Origin: Oscillospiraceae bacterium
Lineage (GTDB): Bacteria > Bacillota > Clostridia > Oscillospirales > Oscillospiraceae
DNA length: 64,000 nt
Assembly (NCBI GenBank): GCA_017445875.1
Contig: JAFSRZ010000039.1
Coordinates: 1-64,000 of the forward strand
Direction of reading: 5' to 3'
Both the position numbers and the translations under genes were made by a program. Shown in pieces: positions 44,872-53,583 of this stretch (its first letter is position 1; every line of letters begins with the position of its first letter). The notes beneath the pieces were generated by a model. The model saw only the letters and a program-made list of their open reading frames with translations. It was not told the origin of the DNA and searched no databases.

Positions 44872-46227
44872 ATGATGGAACGTGAAACTTTCCGGTCACG
44901 TCTGGGCTTTCTGCTGGTCAGCGCCGGATGTGCAATCGGAATCGGGAATGTATGGCGCTTCCCGTACGTCACCGGCGCGGACGGCGGCGGCGTGTTCGTG
45001 CTGTTCTACCTGCTTTTCCTGCTGATTATGGGCATTCCCATTCTGACCATGGAGTTCGCGGTAGGACGCGCAAGCCGGAAAAGCGCCCTGCCCGCTTTCC
45101 AAGCCCTCGAACCTCGCGGAACGAAATGGCATATTCACGGCTGGGCGTGCTTCGCGGGCTGTACACTGCTCATGATGTACTATACCACGGTCTCCGGCTG
45201 GATGCTGGGCTACTTCTTCAAGTTCGCGGGGGGCGTGTTCTACCTGCTCCCGCCCGCCGAGGCTGATTCCGTGTTTGAACGCATGCTGGCCTCTCCGGCG
45301 GAAATGGCGCTCTGGATGGCGATTACTGTCATTGCGGGCTTTTTAGTGTGCAGTTTCGGACTCCGTGACGGCCTCGAACGCGTGACAAAGTGGATGATGT
45401 TGGGGCTTCTGTGCCTGATTGTCATACTTGCCGTGCGCGGACTGACGCTTCCCGGCGGTCTGGACGGCGTCAAGTTCTATCTGCTCCCGTCGATGGAACG
45501 CGCCAAGGAAGTCGGACTGTTCCGGGTCATCACCGACGCCATGAACCAGTCCTTCTTCACGCTGAGTATCGGCATTGGCTCCATGGAGATTTTCGGAAGC
45601 TACATGTCCGACGAACACACGCTTCCCGGCGAGGCGGCGCGTATCTGCGCCCTTGACACGTTTGTCGCCTTTATGGCGGGACTGATTATCTTTCCGGCGT
45701 GTTTCAGTTTCGGCGTGGAACCGAATCAGGGCCCCGGCCTGATTTTCATGACCCTGCCGCGTATCTTCTCCGACATGACCGGCGGTCGTTTCTGGGGGGC
45801 GCTGTTCTTCCTGTTCATGACCTTTGCCAGTTTCTCGACGGTTATCGCCGTCTTTGAAAACCTGATTGCCAATTGTATTGACGATTTCGGCTGGAACCGG
45901 AAAAAGTCCTCTCTGGTCTGCTGTATCTTTATTCTGATTGCAAGTCTGCCGTGCGTACTCGGTTACAATGTCTGGATGGACCTGCACATCATCGGGGCGC
46001 GTGACGTACTCAACAGCGAGGACTTCATTGTCAGTTCGTTACTGCTCCCGGTGGGGTCGCTGACATATCTGCTCTTCTGCGTGACGCGCTGGGGCTGGGG
46101 CTTCGACAACTATCTGAAAGAGGCCAATACCGGTACCGGTCTGAAAATGCCCGCCGCTCTGAAACCTTATTTTCAGTTCGTGCTTCCTGTGCTGATTCTC
46201 TTTATCCTGATTGTCGGCTTGATTTGA
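44872..46227 (+). CDS. Sodium-dependent transporter (SNF/NSS family)
   Basis: The 451-aa protein has about 11-12 membrane helices. The family signature GCAIGIGNVWRFPY in helix 1 and PILTMEFAVGRASRK after helix 2 match bacterial LeuT-like symporters, which take up amino acids or related solutes with sodium. The substrate is unknown. ATG 44872 (MMERETFR) follows AAGGAG. A terminator follows. Confidence 0.93.
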   Translation: MMERETFRSRLGFLLVSAGCAIGIGNVWRFPYVTGADGGGVFVLFYLLFLLIMGIPILTMEFAVGRASRKSALPAFQALEPRGTKWHIHGWACFAGCTLLMMYYTTVSGWMLGYFFKFAGGVFYLLPPAEADSVFERMLASPAEMALWMAITVIAGFLVCSFGLRDGLERVTKWMMLGLLCLIVILAVRGLTLPGGLDGVKFYLLPSMERAKEVGLFRVITDAMNQSFFTLSIGIGSMEIFGSYMSDEHTLPGEAARICALDTFVAFMAGLIIFPACFSFGVEPNQGPGLIFMTLPRIFSDMTGGRFWGALFFLFMTFASFSTVIAVFENLIANCIDDFGWNRKKSSLVCCIFILIASLPCVLGYNVWMDLHIIGARDVLNSEDFIVSSLLLPVGSLTYLLFCVTRWGWGFDNYLKEANTGTGLKMPAALKPYFQFVLPVLILFILIVGLI

Positions 46228-46242
46228 AAACGATTCACGCTT

Positions 46243-46273
46243 CCCCTCTCCCGTTTCCGGGAGAGGGTTTTTT
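46243..46273 (+). terminator. Terminator after the SNF transporter
   Basis: The stem CCCTCTCCCG-TTTC-CGGGAGAGGG is followed by TTTTTT. Confidence 0.88.
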
Positions 46274-46391
46274 CGCAAAGGGACGAGTTTCCAGACTGCG
46301 CGGCGGATAATCGACAGATATCTTTTCATGCCTGCAAAAATCGTCAACGAAACCGGAAAAAGAAACAAAATATTACATTTTCGATTTTTCT

Positions 46392-46420
46392 ATTGACAAA
46401 TTCAAGAATCAACAGTATAA
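46392..46420 (+). promoter_or_regulatory. Promoter of the ATPase-TOPRIM unit
   Basis: Perfect consensus TTGACA (46392-46397), 17 bp, TATAAT (46415-46420) in an AT-rich stretch unlike the surrounding DNA. It is 33 bp before the ATPase start. Confidence 0.85.
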
Positions 46421-46452
46421 TGCCTCTATTCTCTTTTTTGCGGGTGATAGAT

Positions 46453-47943
46453 ATGAAAGAGTTTTTGCCGGTTCGCTTGAAAAGCGTTCACCTTGAGAAT
46501 TTCAAGAATGTGGTGAACGGTTCGGTGACGATAGAACCGTCCCGCCAGTCTTACTCGGCAAGCATTTTGGGCTTGTACGGGCAGAACGGCTCCGGTAAAA
46601 CCGCCTTGATTGACGCCCTGCATTTGCTCAAACTTGCTCTGTCCGGACAGGCGATTCCCGCGCAATTCGCGGGAGCCGTCAACGTCAACGCCGAATACAC
46701 TACCCTTACGTTTGAGATGGACGTGTCAGACCCCGACGGCGGCATGTATCACGCCGTTTACTCCTTCCGCCTGACGGGAACGCAAGATGATTCCGAATCG
46801 CACGAGAAAGCGGATACGGAAACGAAAATTCCCATAAAAATCAATATGGCGACAGGAGCTGTTGTCAACGATTCCGACAGTACAAAAGCCCTGATTTCCC
46901 ATGAAATTTTGAAATTCTCCTATGTTTCTGACAAGGAAAACGCGAAACTTCAGCCGCTTATCGACTCTGCCCGAAATCCCACAAAAAACGCGGTTTTCTT
47001 CCCTGAAACAAAGTTCAGTGTCTTGACGGGTGGGAACAAAGACGCCGTCACGGATTTGCTGGTAGCGAAAAAATTGACAGCCTCCACGTCCCGTTCCTTT
47101 GTCTTTTCCAAGGAACTGCTGTCCGTTATCCGGAAAAACTGCAAAGAGCAGTCGTATATCACCCTGCTTGACAGCCTCGCGATGTTTGGCAATATTGGAC
47201 TGTTCGTTATCAGTACCTCCGCTTCCGGGTTGATTACGTTGAATGCCCTGCCATTTATTTTCCGGCATGAAAAAAGAAGGTCTGTGGGCATGCTCGCGTT
47301 GCCTCTGAATGACGGGGTGTCACTCCCGCAGGAAGTGACGGAAATGCTCCGGGAAGTGATTTCCTCCATGAACATCGTGTTGCAGCAGCTTGTCCCCGGA
47401 ATGACTGTCAGCCTCCGGGAAATCGGCACCCAAGTGCAGGCCGATAACCAGACTTATGTCAGAGTGCAACTGTTTTCCCGCAAGAACAGCCGCGAAATCC
47501 CGCTCGGTTATGAATCGGAAGGAATCAAAAAAATTATCTCCTTCCTCCAACTCCTGATTATGGCCTACAATCATCCCGGAATTACCGTCGCCGTGGATGA
47601 ACTCGATTCGGGCGTGTTTGAATACCTGCTCGGCGAACTGCTCCAGATTTTCGCCGAAAACGGAGAGGGACAGCTTATTTTCACTTCCCACAACCTCAGA
47701 CCGCTGGAAACTATCGGCCGGGAGTTTATCGCCTTCACGACCGTGAACCCCAAAAACCGCTATGTCCGCATGAACAACCTGAAAGCCAATCACAACCTGC
47801 GCGACACGTACTACCGGAATATTCTGCTGGGTTCGGTGCCGGAAGAATTGTACGAGCCGACCAACAACGCTGAAATCGCGTTCGCCTTCCAAGAAGCCGG
47901 AGACTTCCAGTATGCCGGAGGAGGCGGAGACGATGGCGAGTAA
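46453..47943 (+). CDS. ABC/OLD-type AAA ATPase, putative defence sensor
   Basis: The 496-aa P-loop ATPase of the AAA_15/AAA_21 (OLD/ABC-like) group opens LKSVHLENFKNVVNGSV. Walker A is LYGQNGSGKT (43-50), the signature-like GYESEGIKKIISFLQ is near 354, Walker B VAVDELDSG is near 378-386, and the switch His is in FTSHNL near 412. A helical insertion lies between Walker A and the signature. No nuclease domain is fused to it. The stop overlaps the TOPRIM-like gene by 11 bp, so the two form one unit. The arrangement resembles AriA of PARIS or a split OLD/Gabija-like system. AT-rich codon choice suggests transfer. Confidence 0.8.
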   Translation: MKEFLPVRLKSVHLENFKNVVNGSVTIEPSRQSYSASILGLYGQNGSGKTALIDALHLLKLALSGQAIPAQFAGAVNVNAEYTTLTFEMDVSDPDGGMYHAVYSFRLTGTQDDSESHEKADTETKIPIKINMATGAVVNDSDSTKALISHEILKFSYVSDKENAKLQPLIDSARNPTKNAVFFPETKFSVLTGGNKDAVTDLLVAKKLTASTSRSFVFSKELLSVIRKNCKEQSYITLLDSLAMFGNIGLFVISTSASGLITLNALPFIFRHEKRRSVGMLALPLNDGVSLPQEVTEMLREVISSMNIVLQQLVPGMTVSLREIGTQVQADNQTYVRVQLFSRKNSREIPLGYESEGIKKIISFLQLLIMAYNHPGITVAVDELDSGVFEYLLGELLQIFAENGEGQLIFTSHNLRPLETIGREFIAFTTVNPKNRYVRMNNLKANHNLRDTYYRNILLGSVPEELYEPTNNAEIAFAFQEAGDFQYAGGGGDDGE

Positions 47944-48760
47944 GACAAAACGGAAAGTCGTGCTGGTGATTGTGGAGGGGTCGTCTGACAAAACAGCGCT
48001 GGAACTGGTCTTGAGTCGAACGTTTGCGCCGCTCGATTCCACGGTGACAATGGTATTTGTGCGCGGGGACATTACCTCTGATAAGAACATTCATCCCGCG
48101 AATATTGTAAACCGGGTGACGGATGTGGTGAAAGAATACGCGCAGAACAACGGCAAATTACATGCCAGTGACTTCCTTCAGGTCATCCAGATTACCGACA
48201 CGGACGGCACGTATATTCCACAGGGGTCTGTGGTCAAAGTCGCAGGCATTACCCCTGACCCGTTTTATACGCTCACAAACATTCAGACGGCGAATCTGCT
48301 GGGAACTGTGAGGAGAAACACACGGAAAGGTAACAATATCAATAAGCTCGTCAGCCAGAACACCGTATGGCGGACAATTCCCTACAAACTCTATTATCTA
48401 TCGTGCAACATGGAACACGCGTTCCACAACCAGAATAATTTGGACGACGAGCAAAAAAAAGCGCTGGCACGTCAATTCCAGCGCACATACGGGCGGAATG
48501 TCCCCAGCTTTTACGCGCTGTTGCAATCGCTGTTGCCGCCCCTGCCCTGTCAGGACTACAAAACGTCTTGGGACTATATCCGGCAAGGGTTGCACTCTTT
48601 GGAACGTTGCTCTAATCTGTACTTGGCTTTGCCCGCAAACGCCTCGCAAAGTGGCGGCGTAAACGCTCCGCAAAGTGGCAGTTCAAACGCCTCGCAAAGT
48701 GGCGGCGCGACCAATGACGACGCGAACGCCCCGCAAGACGCCGGAGACGCTACGGAATAA
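47933..48760 (+). CDS. TOPRIM-like effector protein with repetitive tail
   Basis: The 275-aa protein has an N-terminal TOPRIM-like core: a hydrophobic strand with E15 in VLVIVEGSSDK and an acidic pair in ITDTDGTY (D89, D91). This matches the Glu / DxD layout of OLD and DUF4435 (AriB) nucleases. A mostly helical middle follows (SCNMEHAFHNQNN, RQFQRTYGRNVPSFY). The last 40 residues are low-complexity, built from Asn/Ala/Ser-Gln-Ser-Gly-Gly units. It overlaps the ATPase and ends about 50 bp before the tpiA promoter. The exact family was not recognised; nuclease activity is inferred. Confidence 0.7.
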   Translation: MASKTKRKVVLVIVEGSSDKTALELVLSRTFAPLDSTVTMVFVRGDITSDKNIHPANIVNRVTDVVKEYAQNNGKLHASDFLQVIQITDTDGTYIPQGSVVKVAGITPDPFYTLTNIQTANLLGTVRRNTRKGNNINKLVSQNTVWRTIPYKLYYLSCNMEHAFHNQNNLDDEQKKALARQFQRTYGRNVPSFYALLQSLLPPLPCQDYKTSWDYIRQGLHSLERCSNLYLALPANASQSGGVNAPQSGSSNASQSGGATNDDANAPQDAGDATE

Positions 48761-48812
48761 AGGGGCAATCTTGTCGGCAACTTCTTTGCGCGTACATTTT
48801 CGCACAAAAAGA

Positions 48813-48841
48813 TTGACAACGGCGGGAGTTTGTACTATTCT
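48813..48841 (+). promoter_or_regulatory. Promoter for tpiA
   Basis: TTGACA (48813-48818), 17 bp, TATTCT (48836-48841), 43 bp before the start codon. Confidence 0.6.
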
Positions 48842-48884
48842 AAGGGTACCGCGTTCGCGGACACAGCAGAAGGAGGCACATCTT

Positions 48885-49646
48885 ATGAACAGCAAGCGCA
48901 AGACCATTATCGCCGGAAACTGGAAGATGAACAAGACCCCCAAGGAAGCGGAGGCTTTGTTAGGGGAAGTCCTGCCCAAAGCGGCTGACGCGTCCTGTGA
49001 GGTCGTTGTCTGCGTGCCTTACGTGGATTTGCCGGTAGCGTGTGACAAAACCGCCGGAAGCAAAGTCAGCGTCGGCGCGCAGAATCTGCACTTCAAGGCC
49101 AGCGGCGCGTATACCGGCGAAATCAGCGCGGCCATGCTTCAGGAAATCGGCGTGTCCTACGTGGTCATCGGTCACAGCGAACGCCGGGAGTATTTCGCCG
49201 AGACCGACGCCACGGTGTCGCTGAAAATCGGCGCGGCGCTCGCGGCGGGTCTGACGCCGATTCTGTGCGTGGGCGAAAGCCTCGAACAGCGCGAACAGAA
49301 CATCATGCCGGAACATATCCGCACCCAGATTAAAATTGACCTCTCCGGCGTGTCCGCCGCCGACATGGGCAAGGTCGTCATCGCCTACGAACCTATCTGG
49401 GCTATCGGCACCGGCAAAACCGCCACGTCCGAACAGGCGCAGGAAGTCTGCAAGCTCATCCGTGACACCCTCGCGGAAATTTTCGGCGTGGAAACCGCCG
49501 AAACAGTCTCCATCCTCTACGGCGGCTCCATGAACGCGAAAAACGCCGCCGAACTGCTGGCACAGCCCGACATCGACGGCGGCCTCATTGGCGGCGCGTC
49601 CCTGAAAGCCGACGATTTCGGTCAGATTATCGCCGCCGCGAAGTAA
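48885..49646 (+). CDS. tpiA: Triosephosphate isomerase
   Basis: TpiA interconverts dihydroxyacetone phosphate and glyceraldehyde 3-phosphate. The 253-aa enzyme has GNWKMNK with the catalytic Lys, VIGHSERR with the His, AYEPIWAIGTGK with the base Glu and the loop, and ILYGGSMNAKNA for phosphate. ATG 48885 follows AGGAGG. It is a single gene here rather than part of a gap-pgk-tpi operon. Confidence 0.97.
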   Translation: MNSKRKTIIAGNWKMNKTPKEAEALLGEVLPKAADASCEVVVCVPYVDLPVACDKTAGSKVSVGAQNLHFKASGAYTGEISAAMLQEIGVSYVVIGHSERREYFAETDATVSLKIGAALAAGLTPILCVGESLEQREQNIMPEHIRTQIKIDLSGVSAADMGKVVIAYEPIWAIGTGKTATSEQAQEVCKLIRDTLAEIFGVETAETVSILYGGSMNAKNAAELLAQPDIDGGLIGGASLKADDFGQIIAAAK

Positions 49647-49703
49647 CGAGCAAAACGCGGTTGAGAGTTCCCTGACAAGAAAAGAATTTCCAAGCGCATG
49701 CGT

Positions 49704-49739
49704 GAAAAAACGCCCCTTCCCATGTACGGGAGGGGGCGT
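49704..49739 (-). terminator. Terminator hairpin after the small secreted protein
   Basis: The stem CGCCCCCTCCCG-TACA-TGGGAAGGGGCG on the minus strand is followed by TTTTTTCACG. It also lies downstream of convergent tpiA. Confidence 0.8.
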
Positions 49740-49750
49740 AGCGACTTTTA

Positions 49751-50020
49751 TCAGGCGGCTTTATTGAGGCGGAATTTCACGATGTCCATCATATCCGGGA
49801 AGCGGAACGTTTCCAGAAGCGTTTCACGTTCCTGATACGTCGCGCCGGTGTTCAGGTTCATGATGTCGTCGGAACCCGCCCCGGTGAGGTTAAACGCGTA
49901 AATTCCGGTGGGGTTTTCCTCCGCGTCCGCCTCCGCGCCGACAGCGGGATACAGTGGAGCAGTCAGGCAGAGTACCGCCAGACACAACGCCAAAAGTAAG
50001 CGCCAGAATTTCCCTTTCAT
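49751..50020 (-). CDS. Small secreted protein of unknown function
   Basis: The protein is 89 aa: a signal peptide (KGKFWRLLLALCLAVLCLTAP, cleavage after AVGA at about residue 30) and a mature part of about 59 residues (GIYAFNLTGAGSDDIMNL, RFPDMMDIVKFRLNKAA). No family was recognised. ATG 50020 follows AAGGAGG. It is 22 bp downstream of luxS and may be co-transcribed with the mtnN-luxS pair. It could be a secreted peptide precursor, but nothing in the sequence proves that. Confidence 0.7.
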   Translation of the reverse strand: MKGKFWRLLLALCLAVLCLTAPLYPAVGAEADAEENPTGIYAFNLTGAGSDDIMNLNTGATYQERETLLETFRFPDMMDIVKFRLNKAA

Positions 50021-50042
50021 CGACAAAAACGCCTCCTTAATG

Positions 50043-50504
50043 TCAGTTATAGGACAGTTTCGCGGCGTTCCAGTCGCGGATAATGTCCCGGTAGAAGCGG
50101 CAGACACGCTTTCCGGTTTCCACGTCCAGATTGACATAGTTGCCGCACTCGGCGGCACTTTTGCCGGGCATGTCCCCGGCGAACGCCGACGCCGCCTCGA
50201 ACACTTCTTTCACGAGCGAAACCGCCCCTTCCAGCGACAGACGCCGGTTGTCGAACAGGAAATAAAAGCCTGTCTGACACCCCATCGGGCCGAAGTAAAT
50301 CACGGCGTCCTTGTCCTTGGAGTTACGCAACAGGGTTGCTATGAGGTGTTCGACGGAGTGCATTTCGCTGTTGGAGAGCAAGTCGCCGGTGTTCGGACGC
50401 TTCAAGCGCAGGTCGAACGTGACAATATCGCCGTCGCGCCGCGACAGGTACAGTCCCGGCAACAACTTTGTGTGGTCGACTTCAAAACTTGCGATACGTT
50501 CCAT
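50043..50504 (-). CDS. luxS: S-ribosylhomocysteine lyase
   Basis: LuxS splits S-ribosylhomocysteine into homocysteine and the AI-2 precursor. The 153-aa enzyme has the metal motif HSVEH (H49, H53 with E52), the catalytic Cys76 in GPMGCQTGF and the third ligand Cys120 in AAECGNY. ATG 50504 follows GGGAGG. It is directly downstream of mtnN, so the two adjacent steps of the activated methyl cycle are co-expressed. Confidence 0.97.
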   Translation of the reverse strand: MERIASFEVDHTKLLPGLYLSRRDGDIVTFDLRLKRPNTGDLLSNSEMHSVEHLIATLLRNSKDKDAVIYFGPMGCQTGFYFLFDNRRLSLEGAVSLVKEVFEAASAFAGDMPGKSAAECGNYVNLDVETGKRVCRFYRDIIRDWNAAKLSYN

Positions 50505-50518
50505 TGCAATTCCTCCCG

Positions 50519-51205
50519 TCACAGGGTTTCTTTTTGCAGGGACAGCGCAAAGGGAAGCAGAACTTTCCCCAGATTTTCGAGCGCCTGTCCGAAGTCGAAA
50601 TATTCCTCTACCTGTCCCTCTTTGAAAAGGTGGTCGGACACCGATTTCAGCGCCACGAACGGCGTATTGTTCCGGCAACAGACTTGCGCAATGGCGCAGC
50701 CCTCCATTTCCATCAGGACAGGGCGGAACGTGTCCCGAATCCACGCGGCGCGCTGGGTACCCGTGGCGAACCAGTCCCCGGTAGCGGCGCGCCCCGTCGA
50801 CGCCTCCACGCCCACGCCGCGCAACAGTTCCACACACCGTTCCGGTCGCCACACCGGGAACTCCAGCCGGTTCACCGTCGACACAAACCCCGGCGCGTCC
50901 CCGATTGCGCTGGTGTCCATGTCGTGCTGTACGTAGTCCGACGGCACGACGAGCGTACCCGTGGGCAAATCCGTCATGCACCCCGCCACGCCCGCGTTTA
51001 CAACCATGTCCACGCCGAACGACAGACACAGGATTTCGCACGCCATCGCGGCGTTGACTTTGCCGATACCCCCCGCGCAGGCGATAATGTCCGGGGCGAC
51101 GTGGTAGAACGGCACGCCGGATATGGTCTGAAACGGTTCAATGTCTTTCGCGCCGGGGAGCGCGTGGAACTCCGCGGGCATGGCGAACTGTAAGCCGATT
51201 TTCAT
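50519..51205 (-). CDS. mtnN: 5'-methylthioadenosine/S-adenosylhomocysteine nucleosidase
   Basis: MtnN (Pfs) cleaves adenine from MTA and SAH. The 228-aa protein has ACAGGIGKVNAA, VNAGVAG, the substrate glutamate in MEMEGCAIAQ and the catalytic aspartate in KSVSDHL. ATG 51205 follows a GAGGTG site. Its product feeds luxS. Confidence 0.95.
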   Translation of the reverse strand: MKIGLQFAMPAEFHALPGAKDIEPFQTISGVPFYHVAPDIIACAGGIGKVNAAMACEILCLSFGVDMVVNAGVAGCMTDLPTGTLVVPSDYVQHDMDTSAIGDAPGFVSTVNRLEFPVWRPERCVELLRGVGVEASTGRAATGDWFATGTQRAAWIRDTFRPVLMEMEGCAIAQVCCRNNTPFVALKSVSDHLFKEGQVEEYFDFGQALENLGKVLLPFALSLQKETL

Positions 51206-51238
51206 CTTGACACCTCGGATATTGGAGTATTTGCGGAC

Positions 51239-51267
51239 ATTATAGCGCAATCTCCCGCGACTATCAA
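51239..51267 (-). promoter_or_regulatory. Promoter for mtnN-luxS
   Basis: On the minus strand, TTGATA (51267-51262), 17 bp, TATAAT (51244-51239), 34 bp before mtnN. Confidence 0.65.
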
Positions 51268-51328
51268 GCGCGGTCTTTGGAATGTCGGTATCAATGTATG
51301 TGTAAAGTTTTCCGGGCAAACAAACGTT

Positions 51329-51496
51329 CGCCCCCACCCGGCGCTGACGCGCCACCCTCCCCCAAAGGGGGGAGGGCAAGGAAACCGCATCCCGTGCGGA
51401 AACTTCTGTACGAAACAGGGTGCATGTATCGCGGGGCGGCGCTCTTGTCGCCCCCTTTTGGGGGAGATGTCGCCGCAAGGCGACAGAGGGGGGCAA
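51329..51496. repeat. Palindromic repeat, composite beta-spacer-alpha, copy H
   Basis: The composite is the reverse complement of copy F: beta (about 51329-51381), a spacer of about 65 bp with local similarity to that of F, then alpha (about 51441-51496). It separates the mtnN-luxS promoter from the rnpB promoter. Confidence 0.88.
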
Positions 51497-51521
51497 AAGT
51501 GCGGCTTTCCCAAAAAACAAA

Positions 51522-51550
51522 TTGACAAAGCGGGGCTTTCGTTATACAAT
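51522..51550 (+). promoter_or_regulatory. Promoter for rnpB
   Basis: TTGACA (51522-51527), 17 bp, TACAAT (51545-51550), ending a few bases before the RNA. Confidence 0.8.
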
Positions 51551-51555
51551 GCCCG

Positions 51556-51983
51556 TGCGAGTAAAACAGGCGGTCGCGTGGACACGCCGAAAGGCCGTCC
51601 ATGAGGAAAGTCCGGGCTTCACAGGGCAAGGATAACGGGTAACGCCCGCCGAAGGCGACTTCAGGAAAAGTGCAACAGAGATATACCGCCGGAAAGCGAC
51701 AGTAAGTAGTGATGTAGGGTGAGCATATGGTGATTGCCGTTGCCCCGGTGCAAATCCGGGCGCTTGCTGATTGTCTGTCCGGCAAGGGTGGAAAAGTGCG
51801 GTAAGAGCGCACTCAATGCCGGGGAACCGCGCATTGCTGTAAACTCTATCCGAAGCAACACCGTGGAATGGAAGCATACAGGCCGGCCCGGCCGCTTCCC
51901 GGAGGTGGCTTGAGCGCGTCGGCAACGCCGCGCCCAGATAGATGACCGCTTAATACAGAACCCGGCTTACAGTTTTGCTCGTA
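51556..51983 (+). ncRNA. rnpB: RNase P RNA, class A
   Basis: The catalytic RNA of RNase P matures tRNA 5' ends. The 5' half has the conserved GAGGAAAGTCCGGGCT (CR-I) and the 3' end ACAGAACCCGGCTTAC (CR-V). The outer helix P1 pairs CGAGTAAAAC at 51558 with GTTTTGCTCG ending at 51981. The large P-domain architecture fits class A rather than the Bacillus class B. A terminator follows. Confidence 0.95.
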
Positions 51984-51991
51984 CAAAAAAA

Positions 51992-52027
51992 GTCACCGGA
52001 GGCGATATCGCCCCCGGCGGCTTTTTG
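51992..52027 (+). terminator. Terminator of rnpB
   Basis: The stem CACCGGAGGCGAT / ATCGCCCCCGGCGG is followed by CTTTTTG, ending at the convergent yebC stop. Confidence 0.8.
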
Positions 52028-52765
52028 TTATTCATTGTCCCAGTTGTGCCACACGTTCTGCACGTCGTCGTTGCCTTCGAGCATGTCGATGAGCTTTTCC
52101 ATGTTCTTGATGTCGCCCTCGCCGGACAGCGAAATGTAATTCTGCGGCACCATCTCGACTTCCGCCGTGACGAACGTGTAACCTTTTTCTTCCAGCGCCT
52201 TCACAACGTCGTTGAAAGAATCGGGGTCGGTCGTGATTTCGAGCGCGGGGCCGTCGGCCTCGAAATCGTCCGCGCCCGCTTCTAAGGCGTCCTCCATGAC
52301 CTTGTCCTCGTCATAGTCGCCGTCCTCGTTGTCGATGACGATTACGCCCTTGCGGTCAAATGACCAGCTCACACAGCCAATCGCGCCCAGATTGCCATTG
52401 CACTTGTCGAACGCGTGCCGGACTTCCGGCGCGGTACGCTGTCTGTTATCGGTCAAAGCCTCGACAATCACCGCCACGCCGCCGGGGCCGTATCCCTCAT
52501 ACGTGACGGCCTCGAAATTCTCCGTACTGCCCGCGCCTAACGCCTTGTCAATCGTACGTTTAATGTTGTCGTTGGGCATGTTGACGGCTTTCGCCTTGGC
52601 GATAACTGTCGCAAGACGGGAATTATTGTTCGGGTCGCCGGAGCCGCCGCCTTCCTTGACGGCGACAATGATTTCTTTTGCAATCTTGGTAAAGGCCGCC
52701 GAACGTTTCGCGTCCGCCGCGCCCTTTGTTTTCTGGATGTTATGCCACTTGGAATGTCCGGACAT
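52028..52765 (-). CDS. yebC: YebC/PmpR-family protein
   Basis: The 245-aa YebC family protein, formerly called a transcription regulator, is now tied in some bacteria to translation of difficult sequences. It has the hallmark MSGHSKWHNIQKTKGAADAKR, YEGYGPGGVA and NLG..GCVSWSFDRKG. I chose ATG 52765; the frame to 52807 lacks conserved sequence. Confidence 0.95.
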   Translation of the reverse strand: MSGHSKWHNIQKTKGAADAKRSAAFTKIAKEIIVAVKEGGGSGDPNNNSRLATVIAKAKAVNMPNDNIKRTIDKALGAGSTENFEAVTYEGYGPGGVAVIVEALTDNRQRTAPEVRHAFDKCNGNLGAIGCVSWSFDRKGVIVIDNEDGDYDEDKVMEDALEAGADDFEADGPALEITTDPDSFNDVVKALEEKGYTFVTAEVEMVPQNYISLSGEGDIKNMEKLIDMLEGNDDVQNVWHNWDNE

Positions 52766-52782
52766 ACGATGATTCCTCCTGA

Positions 52783-53583
52783 TTAAATTCCGTTTTCCGT
52801 GTTGCACTCGTACCGGACGACATCCCGGTGCAGTGCCGATTTCCAGACACGCAACGCCGGAAACTCTGTACGCAAATTCGTGACCAGTGTTTCACAAACC
52901 GGGTTCTCTGTGGGAAAGTGTCCGGCGTCGATGAGATTCAGTCCCGCCGACACTGCGTCAAGGAAACCGTGGTACTTGACATCCGCCGTCAGGAACGTAT
53001 CGCAACCCGCACACAAGGCCGCGTCGGCGTACTCCCCGCAAGCGCCCCCGCCGACAGCCACACGCCGGACAGGTTTCCCGGCGTCGGCGTAGCGAATCCC
53101 GCCACAGTCCAGCGCCGTCAGCGCGTGCCGTACAAATTGCCGTAACGGCACCGGTTCGGGCAGTTCGCCCACGCGACAGATATTGTCTCCGCCCGGCAAC
53201 AGTCCCACGCCCGACAGCCCCAGAACTTCCGCTAACTGGTCGTTGACGCCTCCCGGCGCGGCGTCAAGATTCGTGTGCATGCAGATACACGATACCCCGC
53301 CGCATAACAGTTTCATGAGTAACCGCCCCTGCGGGGTGTCGCGGCGCACACTCTGGACGGGGTGCCAACGACAGTTCATCACCGGATGATGTGCCACAAT
53401 CAGTTCACAGCCGCCGTCTAACGCCTCCTCGGCGACGGCCTCCGTGATGTCCAGCGCCACTAACACGCGCCGTACTTCCTGTTCCGGGTCGCCTAATAAC
53501 TGCCCGACATTATCCCAGTCCACGGCAAGCTCTTTCGGCGCGAGTTGGTACAGAAATGTTTCAATTTCGCGGACAGTTGGCAT
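52783..53583 (-). CDS. Nif3-like dinuclear metal-centre protein (YqfO)
   Basis: This 266-aa Nif3/DUF34 family protein forms hexamers with a dinuclear metal site. It shows WDNVGQLLGDP, ELIVAHHPVM (His pair), CMHTNLDAAPGGVN and DAGHFPTE. It is a short form without the PII-like insert of some YqfO. It overlaps trmK by 23 bp, a pairing usual in Firmicutes. Confidence 0.92.
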   Translation of the reverse strand: MPTVREIETFLYQLAPKELAVDWDNVGQLLGDPEQEVRRVLVALDITEAVAEEALDGGCELIVAHHPVMNCRWHPVQSVRRDTPQGRLLMKLLCGGVSCICMHTNLDAAPGGVNDQLAEVLGLSGVGLLPGGDNICRVGELPEPVPLRQFVRHALTALDCGGIRYADAGKPVRRVAVGGGACGEYADAALCAGCDTFLTADVKYHGFLDAVSAGLNLIDAGHFPTENPVCETLVTNLRTEFPALRVWKSALHRDVVRYECNTENGI

